NCBI GenBank assembly: GCA_045110475.1
Contig: JBGCGC010000032.1
Coordinates: 33,549-97,548 of the forward strand
DNA from: Granulosicoccus sp045110475
GTDB taxonomy: Bacteria > Pseudomonadota > Gammaproteobacteria > Granulosicoccales > Granulosicoccaceae
Reading direction: 5' to 3'
Length of the DNA: 64,000 nt
In this document: one piece after another, positions 45,918 to 54,757 of the stretch
Layout: the number at the start of each line of letters is the position of its first letter
How positions within the stretch are numbered: position 1 is the stretch's first letter
Translations under genes and position numbers: made by a program
The notes under the pieces: model-generated
Database searches by the model: none
Told to the model about the DNA's origin: nothing
What the model saw: the letters and a program-made list of their open reading frames with translations, nothing else

Positions 45918-46028
45918 TGTTGTGTCCTCAAACCTTGTACGTGATCTTGCAATGGCGCTTTTAACGCTGATGTTTGTCAGGATTGGCCGCACTTGCTGCG
46001 CAAATGCGGCCAACTGACTCCCTATCTA

Positions 46029-46055
46029 CCGCGCAGACTCCAGGAGTCTGCGCGG
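46029..46055. repeat. 27-bp perfect hairpin
   Basis: CCGCGCAGACTCC and GGAGTCTGCGCGG around a single A. The right arm is also the left end of the larger inverted-repeat element 46042-46219. It could form a strong hairpin in transcripts between the two minus-strand genes. Confidence 0.75.
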
Positions 46056-46219
46056 CCGGAGGCGGCCCCGTAGAAAGCGATCGAGCGAGAGTAGTCCAAT
46101 TTTGAGTCAAATTTTGCGCTCATTTGAGGAGTTTAGCTGGCTAAGTGACGAAAATGAGCGCAAAATTTGGCCAAAAGTGGGCTGCTCGTAGCCGATTGAT
46201 TTCTGCCGCGCAGACTCCT
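46042..46219. mobile_element. Second-type inverted-repeat element (MITE-like)
   Basis: About 178 bp bounded by AGGAGTCTGCGCGGC and its exact complement GCCGCGCAGACTCCT. Inside, AAATTTTGCGCTCATTT (46109-46125) and AAATGAGCGCAAAATTT (46152-46168) are perfect 17-bp inverted repeats separated by 26 bp, and the intervening arms are partly complementary. No coding capacity and no similarity to the CTAG-flanked repeats. Only one copy is in this window. It separates the chorismate-mutase-like gene from the FAH gene. Confidence 0.65.
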
Positions 46220-46228
46220 AGCGCTGTC

Positions 46229-46939
46229 TCAACCATGGCGGATGCGCATACGCAAGTATTCTATTTCGATGTCGATGGTTGTCGTTATCATGAAATTGAA
46301 TACATCCACCGAATGTTCTACCGGTAAATCGTAGCGTTGTGCCAGATTCGCTGCCAATTCCAGCACTTGTGCCTCTCGGTCTTTTTTTACCAGTAAGTTC
46401 AAAAGCGCGTCCCTGTCGCCGGTGGTATCAATAAACGCCTCTGGCTGTTCGCGAAATTTTGCCTCTGCAACTGGTTTGCCCAGATTGACCCGCTCCATAA
46501 TGGCCAGCAGCGCGTTGACATCCGATGTGGCTGTCTCTCCATAAGTGTCGGTGTCTTCACCTGACTCACAGGCTTTGCCGATCCACTGCCGGTAAAAGTC
46601 TATGATGTGCTTACCGACACCACTTGTCATCGGATGTAAGGGACTTTCGGGAGGGGATCGTTGAATGATGGGCAGGACTCCCTCTACTGAAGTAAACGCC
46701 TCCTGTTCTGCAAATGTGTATCGCCCCAGTGATGCGTGGCAGCTTTCCACGTTATTCAATACACATTCGAGCAAGGATATCGAGGGTTGAGAGAGCACCA
46801 GCCCGGGGATGTAGACGGCTGGATTGGTCGGGAAGCGCGTGCGTTTCTTCAGGGCAATAACGATTTCGTTTGCCAGAATATCCAGACCGGGCCGAATTCT
46901 ACCAGCCAGGTCAAGGTGTGGGTGAGGCAGGTTGGACAT
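46229..46939 (-). CDS. Chorismate-mutase-superfamily-like protein (tentative)
   Basis: 236 residues, probably all helical. The first helix (RIRPGLDILANEIVIALKKRTRF) has the length and charge pattern of an AroQ-type chorismate-mutase helix, and the middle AEQEAFTSVEGVLPIIQR resembles its active-site region. The C-terminal third is a helical bundle with many acidic residues. Classical mutases are about 90-180 residues, so this would be an extended or divergent member. I do not recognise it with certainty, and nothing around it belongs to aromatic amino acid synthesis. It may have another role in the hydantoin/FAH gene run. Confidence 0.4.
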   Translation of the reverse strand: MSNLPHPHLDLAGRIRPGLDILANEIVIALKKRTRFPTNPAVYIPGLVLSQPSISLLECVLNNVESCHASLGRYTFAEQEAFTSVEGVLPIIQRSPPESPLHPMTSGVGKHIIDFYRQWIGKACESGEDTDTYGETATSDVNALLAIMERVNLGKPVAEAKFREQPEAFIDTTGDRDALLNLLVKKDREAQVLELAANLAQRYDLPVEHSVDVFNFMITTTIDIEIEYLRMRIRHG

Positions 46940-47192
46940 GATGTATCAGCTCTGTTTCGGGCAAGTTCGCCATTAATTTTCAAGGATTGTAGATGGCGTT
47001 ACAGGTAGGCGACTCCACGGAACATACTACAGCGTAGTGAGCGATATTTGGTGGGCGTCAGTGAAGCCGGTTCTTGATGAGCCTTCTGCCCCAACCATGT
47101 GGTCAGCGTTTATGACTTTAACATCACAAGTTTTAAAAACAGTGTACCGCTGAACCCTGCATGGTCGCAGTACAGGGTGTTCGAGCAGCGGC

Positions 47193-48410
47193 TTAGCTGG
47201 TCGCCTGTATCTTGCTGTAGTCCAGTGTGTTCTCTGGCGGCGATGATTTAATAGTCATGATGTTGTGATGACGCGTAAACGCGATATAGGCAATACAACA
47301 GAGGTAGATCCCGACGACGATGGCGCCTATCCATTGTATCTGTAGCCATTGGCTTTTAAATAAAATCGTTAAGCCGAACAACACCGCTACGTTGCCGAAT
47401 ACATAGGGCATTTTCCCAAAGCGCTCAGTAGTAATTGACAGGTTGTCAGAATACAGTCTGATCAAGCTATCCAGGGAGTTGACTACGAAGGTGACACCGA
47501 CAATGACCATGGCTACGTTGAGTATTCCTTGCGTGCTGATCTCGTTGGCATGGTAGAAATACAAAACAGAAAACCAGATGGCAAGCGGAATGGAGGGAAT
47601 CACCAGCAATGCCAGCAACAGGTGCTGGGTTTTTAACCCGCCAACAAAGCGTGAAGTGAATTGGCCGATCATGATCGACCATGCAAACCACCAGAACAGG
47701 TAGAACTCGTGATAGGCATTAATGGGCAACACAAATTCATGCAAATTGGAAAAATACCCGCCTAAAAGCCCAAGATTGCCTGCCATCTCACCCGGACTTA
47801 TGCCGGCGTACAACCACATGCCCCCGATCAATGCCAGAAACAGACACGTTGATCCCACGCTGAGAATTTTTACAAAGCGAATATCGGTGCTTGAATAGGC
47901 CGCTGCCAGAATGACGCAGAAAACAATGACATAGAACGTAGCAACGACACTCTCGCCATCACCGATTTCCGGGATATAACCGGGTAGGTAAATCAGGAAC
48001 AGGCTTGCAGTAAAGGCACACGTGCCTACGATAACGATGTTGTTGAGTACTTTGACAAAGGGTATTTCGAAAAACTTGACGCGTGGCTCTATGACGCAGA
48101 AATAGAAACTTGTGAGAAAGTAGAAGCTCCATATAAGAAAGCCCCAGAAGCCGAATTCTATTGCCAGTGGGTTGGTAAAGCCATATTCTGGCGCATCGGC
48201 AACATTGGCATAAACCGCGAATTCGCTCAGCGGAAACATGATCAGGCCAACATCAAGACCTGAGGTAAACAGAATCGCAATAAAGGTGAAAAGCGGTACT
48301 GGTGTGACGCCAACGACCCGAAGGTTCCACCATTTGATGACGCAAAATGCTACCAGCCCAAGGGCAAGCAGTACCCCCAGCATAATCACTGAAGACAGTA
48401 TTGTTGCCAT
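47193..48410 (-). CDS. BCCT-like membrane transporter, short form
   Basis: 405 residues with about 11 hydrophobic helices. The segment EFYLFWWFAWSIMIGQFTSRFVGG resembles the substrate-site helix of betaine/choline/carnitine transporters (WW.W.P..G.F.ARIS.G). Typical members have 500-680 residues and 12 helices, so this is a reduced or divergent member lacking the long charged ends. It is 193 bp downstream of the N-carbamoylsarcosine-amidase-like gene on the same strand and could import the zwitterionic or hydantoin substrate of that pathway. Function inferred from context. Confidence 0.55.
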   Translation of the reverse strand: MATILSSVIMLGVLLALGLVAFCVIKWWNLRVVGVTPVPLFTFIAILFTSGLDVGLIMFPLSEFAVYANVADAPEYGFTNPLAIEFGFWGFLIWSFYFLTSFYFCVIEPRVKFFEIPFVKVLNNIVIVGTCAFTASLFLIYLPGYIPEIGDGESVVATFYVIVFCVILAAAYSSTDIRFVKILSVGSTCLFLALIGGMWLYAGISPGEMAGNLGLLGGYFSNLHEFVLPINAYHEFYLFWWFAWSIMIGQFTSRFVGGLKTQHLLLALLVIPSIPLAIWFSVLYFYHANEISTQGILNVAMVIVGVTFVVNSLDSLIRLYSDNLSITTERFGKMPYVFGNVAVLFGLTILFKSQWLQIQWIGAIVVGIYLCCIAYIAFTRHHNIMTIKSSPPENTLDYSKIQATS

Positions 48411-48603
48411 TAAGCTCTCCCGTTACCCATCGAGGTGGAGGCTGTAGTCCAGTGAAGTGGCTGGACCCTGACAAGCATCTCCGACTAGCAGTATTACACA
48501 TGAGCGAAAATCTTGCGCTATTCGCGGCACAATCTGTTTGACATGCTGGTTTTACAAGCTGGCAACTATTGCCGCCATACATTTGCTTAGGCAGCCTTTG
48601 GCA

Positions 48604-49242
48604 TTAACCCAATGTACGCAACCAGACAGACGCATCATCAGTACTGCACAGGTCGGCATACTTTGCACTCATATCGTACAGGTTTGCCTCATGCGGCCCT
48701 TGCGCACGGTCACCAACTGCATCCTCTATCACGACGGTGATGAAGCCGTGCGACATGCTGTCAACGCAGCTTGCACGTACACACCCAGACGTTGTCACAC
48801 CGGCAAGCATGAGCGTATCCACCTTTAGCCAGTGAAGTGTGGAGGCCAGGGATGTGCCAAAGAAAGCACTGGGGTACTGTTTGGATATCATGATGTCGTC
48901 GGGTTCCATACACAACCCGTTTGCCAGTCGCTGTGATTCACGCCCAGCCTCGAAACACGCGAGGGCGGCCCCGGCCTTGTGAAAAAACGCACCGCCATCG
49001 CGTCCACCGGGTTGATAGATGACCTCTGTAAAGATCACGGGAACACCCGCGGAGCGTGCGACAGGAGCCAGCCGTATGGCATTGTCCAGCGCAAGCTGAC
49101 AGCCGGGTCCACCGTACAGGGGTTGTGATTCATCGAAGTAGGCTTGTGCAAAGTCAACTAACAGCAAAGCAGGGCGAGATCCCCAGCTTTGCTTTGCGTG
49201 ATAGCCTGCTTTTGCATAGTTGCTATCGAGTGTTTCTGACAT
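48604..49242 (-). CDS. Isochorismatase-family hydrolase, N-carbamoylsarcosine-amidase-like
   Basis: 212 residues. The cysteine-hydrolase triad is visible: Asp in ALLLVDFAQAYFD, Lys in MISKQYPSAFFG and Cys in GVTTSGCVRAS, where the TTSGCVRAS form is the one seen in N-carbamoylsarcosine amidohydrolase. That enzyme hydrolyses N-carbamoylsarcosine to sarcosine, CO2 and ammonia. It lies 29 bp behind hyuB, whose product would deliver this substrate from N-methylhydantoin, so context and motif agree. Other ureido or carbamoyl substrates are possible. Confidence 0.8.
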   Translation of the reverse strand: MSETLDSNYAKAGYHAKQSWGSRPALLLVDFAQAYFDESQPLYGGPGCQLALDNAIRLAPVARSAGVPVIFTEVIYQPGGRDGGAFFHKAGAALACFEAGRESQRLANGLCMEPDDIMISKQYPSAFFGTSLASTLHWLKVDTLMLAGVTTSGCVRASCVDSMSHGFITVVIEDAVGDRAQGPHEANLYDMSAKYADLCSTDDASVWLRTLG

Positions 49243-49271
49243 CGATAATTCTCCCGAGTACTACTTTGCGT

Positions 49272-51146
49272 TTACCCCCCATGCAGGGCAAAACTGGGTG
49301 CTTTGGGTGGCTCGAAGCCTGTTTCAGCCAGGCAGCGCGATTTTAGCTCTTCGATGGATGTAAATCCGCGATTGAAGAGTCCGTTGTCTCTGGCAGCGCT
49401 CTCTTTGGCCATGCTGGTGCGCAGCGTGTTCGTTGCTGCCCCGTCAACCGCGCCATTGCAGATGACCACGCCGTAGCGTCTGGCACCATCGATTGACACT
49501 AACGCGCGATTGACATCTGCCAGAACCAGCTCGGGATCTCGTTTCAATGGATCTCCCCATCCGCCTCCACCCCAAGTGTCGAAGTACAGCATGTCACCCG
49601 GTTGCACGGCAACACGATCGCATTTGGATGGCAGGTTTTCCTTACAGCCATCGACGCGTATCAGCGTCTTGGTAGAGCGCATGCCTGGTTCACCGCCATT
49701 GACTCCCCACGGCGAGGTTAACCAGCGATCATCATGCAAGGATATTTCGCCGGGTTCCAGCATTTCATATGCAATGCGAATACCATTGCCGCCTCTGTGA
49801 AGACCTGCACCTCCGGAGTCAATAATTGTTGCGTATTCCCGAATGCGTAGAGGAAAGTAGGCCTCAAGAAACTCATTGGGTACATTGGTAAACGCAGGCC
49901 ATAGTGAATGTCCATCTGGCCCATCACCGGCCGGGCGACCCGGTATGCCACCAAAACCGATCTGGAACAACTGATACCACTCGCCTTTTTTGTCGAACCC
50001 TGAATACATAAAGTGTGGGCTGTCGGAGAATCCGGCAGCATTCAGTGCATCAGGTGCTCCCTGACCGAGCAATCCACCCATCAGATCGAAGATTCGGCCA
50101 AGCATGTGCGTGCGACAGGATAGCGCGGCAGGCTTTTTCGGTTTTAGAATGCTACCTTCGGGAATATGTACATCCACCAATTCATAAAAGCCGTCGTTGA
50201 ACAGAATCTGTGGATCAAACAGGTTGATGGTGAAAGCACCAAAGAACATCTTGAACATTTCCTCGTTTAACAGGAAGTTGATAGAGGAAGATGACTGTGG
50301 ATCAGAACCTGTGAAATCGAAGTAGGCAACATCGCCATCACGCCATAGTGTGCATGCAATCTTGTAGGGGCCGTTACCCATGCCATCATCATCAATCCAG
50401 TCTTCAAAGTAGGCCTTGTTCTCGGGAATGATCATCTGGATGATCGCCGCCATGGCGCTTTTGTTTCTGTCCAGCATGTCTTGCATGGCGGAGATATAGG
50501 TGTCAGTGCCAAACCGTGCGATATTTTCACGCACTCGTCGTTCGGCCAGCCTAAGCGCTGCAATGATGGCAAAAAAGTCTGACTTGTTCCACTCAGGCAT
50601 GCGGCAATTGGCCAGAAGCAGATTTAGAAGCTCATCATTAAGCTGCCCACTGCGATAGATTTTGCTGGGTGGGATAATGATGCCTTCTTCATAAATCATC
50701 TTGGCATCAGTAGGTAGAGATCCAGGTACCTTGCCACCAACGTCAGTCATGTGTCCGAACATGGCAGCCCAGCTTACCAGTCGTCCTTCATGAAAAATCG
50801 GCATCATGAGCAGCCAGTCGTTAAGATGGCTGACCGCACCGTTGCACGAATAAGGATCGTTGGTCAGGAAGATATCTCCTTCTTCGATAGTGCCATCATA
50901 GCCTTGCATAAATCCATACAGAAACGAGCCAAACTGGCCGACAACCATTTTGCCCTCTTCGTTCGCTATGAGCGGGAATGCATCATGTTGTTCACGAATG
51001 CCGGGTGACATAGCTGTTCGAAACAACACAGCGTCCATCTCGTTGCGTGCATTACGCAACGCGTTTTCAACAATGTCGAGTGTTATAGGATCAACTGCTA
51101 CGCGATTGAACGGCGCTGGATGTGTCTCTACAATAGTTGCGACCAT
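49272..51146 (-). CDS. hyuB: Hydantoinase B / N-methylhydantoinase beta subunit
   Basis: 624 residues of the hydantoinase B/oxoprolinase family. Seen: DPITLDIVENALRNARNEMD, a glycine-rich region RGGNGIRIAYEMLEPGEIS and, near the end, DTWGGGGWGDPLKRDPE. With HyuA it forms ATP-dependent enzymes that open hydantoin, 5-oxoproline or acetone-type substrates. It starts 3 bp after hyuA. The genomic partner amidase favours hydantoin or N-methylhydantoin as substrate. Confidence 0.88.
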   Translation of the reverse strand: MVATIVETHPAPFNRVAVDPITLDIVENALRNARNEMDAVLFRTAMSPGIREQHDAFPLIANEEGKMVVGQFGSFLYGFMQGYDGTIEEGDIFLTNDPYSCNGAVSHLNDWLLMMPIFHEGRLVSWAAMFGHMTDVGGKVPGSLPTDAKMIYEEGIIIPPSKIYRSGQLNDELLNLLLANCRMPEWNKSDFFAIIAALRLAERRVRENIARFGTDTYISAMQDMLDRNKSAMAAIIQMIIPENKAYFEDWIDDDGMGNGPYKIACTLWRDGDVAYFDFTGSDPQSSSSINFLLNEEMFKMFFGAFTINLFDPQILFNDGFYELVDVHIPEGSILKPKKPAALSCRTHMLGRIFDLMGGLLGQGAPDALNAAGFSDSPHFMYSGFDKKGEWYQLFQIGFGGIPGRPAGDGPDGHSLWPAFTNVPNEFLEAYFPLRIREYATIIDSGGAGLHRGGNGIRIAYEMLEPGEISLHDDRWLTSPWGVNGGEPGMRSTKTLIRVDGCKENLPSKCDRVAVQPGDMLYFDTWGGGGWGDPLKRDPELVLADVNRALVSIDGARRYGVVICNGAVDGAATNTLRTSMAKESAARDNGLFNRGFTSIEELKSRCLAETGFEPPKAPSFALHGG

Positions 51147-51149
51147 GAG

Positions 51150-53276
51150 TCAGGCTCCTGATGTGTTGCTTGCATCTGCTGCAAGCTCATTGGGGCGTAT
51201 AACCAGATTTCCAACCGTATCAACGACGGCTGTATGCTCAGGTAATATCAGTGTGGTGCTATCCATCTCACTAACCACGGCAGGACCGGTTATAACGTTC
51301 TCCGGATGCAACTTTGAACGATCGTAAATCGTCGCATCATGCCAATGACCATCTGCGTACACTTTCGTCTGTGCAACGACGGCCGCAGCCTCTATCTTTG
51401 GACTGCCCAGCCCAGCCTCTGTGTTGAGAAAGGCGCGTTCTTCTCCCTGAACCACGGCACGCAGTGCGACCAGCTCGTACGCTGCATCAAGTGCAAAAGT
51501 AAATAGTTGTTCGTGCTCAGCATCAAAGCGCGTCGTAATGCCGTCAAGACCAGAACGCTTCCATTCGTCAGGTGTGACGGCGATAGTCAGCTTCATGCCC
51601 TGACCGGCATACCGGATATCAATCTCGAACGAAACACTCTGCGCACTTGCAGGCACACCTTCTGCCATCAAGGCCTCCGCGGCCTGGGTCTGCAGGGCCT
51701 GCAAACGGGTCGTTACATCTGCATCGTCGGTTGCGCCAAGCCGGGTTACAAAGGTCTGGCTTGCCTCGTTTCGCAACCGTGTCGTTGCATCGCCATAGGC
51801 GCAAAGAACGCCTGGTCCGGGTGGCACAATGACGGGCCAGCTATTGATTAATTTTGCTATGGCGTTGGCGTGTAACGGACCAGCGCCACCAAACCCGATC
51901 AGTGCAAAGTCCCGTGGGTCATAGCCCTGCTCGACTGAGACAAGCCGCAACGCACCACACATGTTCTCGTTCACTATCTGGATGATGCCTTCGGCGGCTT
52001 TTTCCAGTGGAATACCCAGAGCATCTGCCACGGTTTGAACAGCTTTGCTGGCAAGGTCGTGGCGTATCTGCATATCACCGCCCAGACGGGCATCTGCGGG
52101 TAGATAACCGAGAACAACATTGGCATCGGTTACCGTGGGTGCTTCGCCGCCTTTGTCGTAAGCAGCAGGACCCGGTACTGCACCGGCTGATTGTGGGCCA
52201 ACTCGCAGTGCCTTGGTGAGTTCGGGAACATAGGCAATCGACCCACCACCGGCGCCGACGGTACGCACATCGATAGACGGTGCACGTACGGTGACATCAG
52301 CGACTCGCGTCTCTCTGCGCGTCCTTGCCGCACCATCCTGAATCAAGGCGACGTCGGTTGACGTGCCACCCATGTCGAACGTTAGCAGGTTGCTGTAACC
52401 AGCTTGGCTTGCAACCCATAGTGCGCCGCTGACCCCACCAGCGGGACCCGACATCAACAGATTAACCGGTATGTCCATTGCCGCTTGTGAAGAAGACAAG
52501 CCTCCATCAGAGCGCAGTATCTGCAGCCTGAGGTTGTCTCCCATACGCGCTTTTAGGTCCTGCTGCAGATTATCGATGTATTTGGACACAACCGGACGAA
52601 CATAGGAGTTAACGACAGTTGTCTCGGTGCGTTCGTACTCGTACATCTCAGGCATGATGGATCCGGAGGTAGAGACCGGAATATGCGGTGCCATTTCACG
52701 GGCAATGGCGGCGATGCGTTGCTCGTGGGCATCGTTAACATAGCCGTTAAAAAGAGCAATGGTCAGAGCCTCGATGCCGCGGTCAAACAATAGTTTTAAA
52801 TCAGCTCTTAGCGCGTTTTCGTTCAAGGCTGTCAATACGTCACCATTGGAATCCAGTCGCTCATCTGCCTCGATGGTGTCTTCCAGCGCGGCAATTGGCA
52901 GTGACTTGTTCCAGATGACCCAGCCGCCAAGGCCGCCGGGCACGAATGAGCGAGCGATTTGCAAGGTGTCCCGGTAGCCTTTGGTTGTCACCAGGCCCAC
53001 TCGTGCACCGCTGCGAGTCAATACTGTGTTGGTGGCAACGGTTGTGCCGTGCATGACCTCTGTAATGTCTTCCGGATTGATGCTGGCTTCACGACATAAG
53101 CGTTCTATGCCGTTCAGGACACCTTTGGAGCTGTCTTCTGGGGTGGAAGGTACCTTGGCGGTATAGCTTTTACCGCCAGCTTCATCGAGCAGTAGCAGAT
53201 CGGTGAAGGTACCACCGACATCTACGCCCAGACGTAGGCCACCGCCCTCGTTTGCTTGACTTTGCGTCTGACTCAC
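51150..53276 (-). CDS. hyuA: Hydantoinase A / N-methylhydantoinase alpha subunit
   Basis: 708 residues of the hydantoinase A/oxoprolinase family, an ASKHA-fold ATPase subunit. The N-terminal phosphate loop LGVDVGGTFTDLLLL and the second loop LTFDMGGTSTDVALIQ are intact. It holds ATP and, with HyuB, drives ring opening. 134 bp separate it from the class III CoA-transferase gene upstream on the same strand. Relatives include 5-oxoprolinase and acetone carboxylase; those need other subunits or longer fusions, so hydantoinase is favoured. Confidence 0.88.
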   Translation of the reverse strand: MSQTQSQANEGGGLRLGVDVGGTFTDLLLLDEAGGKSYTAKVPSTPEDSSKGVLNGIERLCREASINPEDITEVMHGTTVATNTVLTRSGARVGLVTTKGYRDTLQIARSFVPGGLGGWVIWNKSLPIAALEDTIEADERLDSNGDVLTALNENALRADLKLLFDRGIEALTIALFNGYVNDAHEQRIAAIAREMAPHIPVSTSGSIMPEMYEYERTETTVVNSYVRPVVSKYIDNLQQDLKARMGDNLRLQILRSDGGLSSSQAAMDIPVNLLMSGPAGGVSGALWVASQAGYSNLLTFDMGGTSTDVALIQDGAARTRRETRVADVTVRAPSIDVRTVGAGGGSIAYVPELTKALRVGPQSAGAVPGPAAYDKGGEAPTVTDANVVLGYLPADARLGGDMQIRHDLASKAVQTVADALGIPLEKAAEGIIQIVNENMCGALRLVSVEQGYDPRDFALIGFGGAGPLHANAIAKLINSWPVIVPPGPGVLCAYGDATTRLRNEASQTFVTRLGATDDADVTTRLQALQTQAAEALMAEGVPASAQSVSFEIDIRYAGQGMKLTIAVTPDEWKRSGLDGITTRFDAEHEQLFTFALDAAYELVALRAVVQGEERAFLNTEAGLGSPKIEAAAVVAQTKVYADGHWHDATIYDRSKLHPENVITGPAVVSEMDSTTLILPEHTAVVDTVGNLVIRPNELAADASNTSGA

Positions 53277-53410
53277 TGTTTCGTATCTCCTGTGTTCGGC
53301 GCCAAGTGCCGCCTGTCAATGCTTAAAGGGTTGAAAGGTGAGGCGGCTGATTTATTTGCGCATCATTTGAGCTAACCGCGCAACCTGCAACGCCAATTGC
53401 TAAACCATAC

Positions 53411-54661
53411 TCAGATAATGCCGCGTTCCTTGTAATCAGCTTGTTGTTGCTCTGACAATGACAACAGCTGCCCATACACATGCTCATTATGTTCGCCCAG
53501 TTCAGGCCCAACATGCCGAACAGAGCCTGGCGTGTCCGAAAGCTTTGGTGCCACGTTCTGCATGTGTATCGGACCAAACTGCGGATGATCAACTTTGACG
53601 ATAGCTTCACGTGCCTTGAAGTGTTCATCTTCAAGCATGTCTTTGGCCTTGTAGATAAGCCCGCAAGGTACACCGGCTTCGCTGAGCAAGGCTTCGAGCG
53701 GTTTGAGTTCTATGGTACGTGTCCATTCGTTGATCAGTGTATCAAGCTCGGTTTGTCGTTCACCGCGTGCCGAGTGGGTGGCGTAGCGTTCATCAGTGGC
53801 AAGCTCAGGTTTTCCCATGGCATCAGCCAGTCGTGTAAAAACGGTATCCTGGTTCGCCGCTATGAGTAGTAGTTGGTTATCAGCAGTATCGTAAACATTG
53901 GAAGGCGCAACGTTCGGCAAGATTGCACCTGTGCGCTCACGAACATATCCGGCGACATCGAATTCGGTCACCAGACTCTCCATCATGTTCAGAACCGACT
54001 CGTAGATGGCACTATCTACCACCTGTCCACGACCACTGCGTGTACGCGCGTGCAGAGCCATCAATGCGCCCATGCAGGCATGTACTGCTGCTAGTTCATC
54101 GCCAATGGAAATACCCATGCGACTAGGCTGTGATGCCGGGTCACCCACGACATAGCGAAGTCCCCCCATCGCCTCACCAATAGCGCCATAGCCTGCACGC
54201 GGTGCATACGGGCCTGTCTGCCCATAGCCCGTAACCCTGACCATGATGAGTCCGGGGTTGATGGCCGACAGAGTTTCATAATCAAGACCCCATCGCTCCA
54301 TGGTGCCCGGCCGAAAGTTTTCTATCAGGATGTCTGTGTCCTTGACCAGTTCGCGCACTATGGCCTGGCCTTCAGGTGTCCGCAGATTCAGAGTGATGGA
54401 TTGCTTGTTACGCGCAACCACTGGCCACCACAGAGATTTGCCGTGCGGCTTCTCACGACCCCATTGACGCATGGGATCACCGGTGCCGGGTGGTTCGCAC
54501 TTGATGACTTCAGCGCCGAAATCCGCCAGCATCTGCCCACAGAACGGACCCGCCAGCAGTTGCCCCATCTCCAGTACCCTGAGGTCTGACATGGGGCCTG
54601 AAGGAGGATTGCCGTTGTGGGTGGGCACGGCTTTGGGCGTTGCGCAATAACTGTCTGCCAT
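53411..54661 (-). CDS. Class III CoA-transferase (CaiB/BaiF family)
   Basis: 416 residues. Seen: LEMGQLLAGPFCGQMLADFGAEVIK near the N-terminus, ENFRPGTMERWGLDYETL, and GYGQTGPYAPRAGYGAIGEAMGG. The catalytic Asp that forms the acyl-aspartyl anhydride is Asp188 in ISIGDELAAV. ATG at 54661 gives a short N-terminal extension; ATG at 54592 (SDLRVLEMGQLL) is a plausible alternative. No good ribosome site before either. Divergent from the HMG-CoA lyase-like gene, so the two probably act in sequence: CoA activation, then cleavage. Confidence 0.9.
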   Translation of the reverse strand: MADSYCATPKAVPTHNGNPPSGPMSDLRVLEMGQLLAGPFCGQMLADFGAEVIKCEPPGTGDPMRQWGREKPHGKSLWWPVVARNKQSITLNLRTPEGQAIVRELVKDTDILIENFRPGTMERWGLDYETLSAINPGLIMVRVTGYGQTGPYAPRAGYGAIGEAMGGLRYVVGDPASQPSRMGISIGDELAAVHACMGALMALHARTRSGRGQVVDSAIYESVLNMMESLVTEFDVAGYVRERTGAILPNVAPSNVYDTADNQLLLIAANQDTVFTRLADAMGKPELATDERYATHSARGERQTELDTLINEWTRTIELKPLEALLSEAGVPCGLIYKAKDMLEDEHFKAREAIVKVDHPQFGPIHMQNVAPKLSDTPGSVRHVGPELGEHNEHVYGQLLSLSEQQQADYKERGII

Positions 54662-54716
54662 ACAGGGAATTTTTTGGCTGTGGAAAGAGAGTTGTTCTAC
54701 TTGATGCCCAGAGCAT

Positions 54717-54738
54717 ATACAATTTGGGATACAAAATG
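54717..54738. promoter_or_regulatory. Direct repeat in the divergent promoter, possible GntR site
   Basis: ATACAA occurs at 54717-54722 and 54729-54734, 12 bp apart, within the 96-bp region between the divergent CoA-transferase and lyase genes. FCD-type GntR regulators often bind TTGTATACAA-like sites, so these may be half sites for the regulator encoded downstream. Weak on its own. Confidence 0.3.
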
Positions 54739-54757
54739 CGAATCTGCTTGAGTGATT

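Noticed and set aside
53411..54661. Apparent loss of the CoA-transferase catalytic Asp (AGYGAIG segment)
   Set aside because: That segment is not the catalytic position; the acyl-accepting Asp aligns with Asp188 in ISIGDELAAV and is present.
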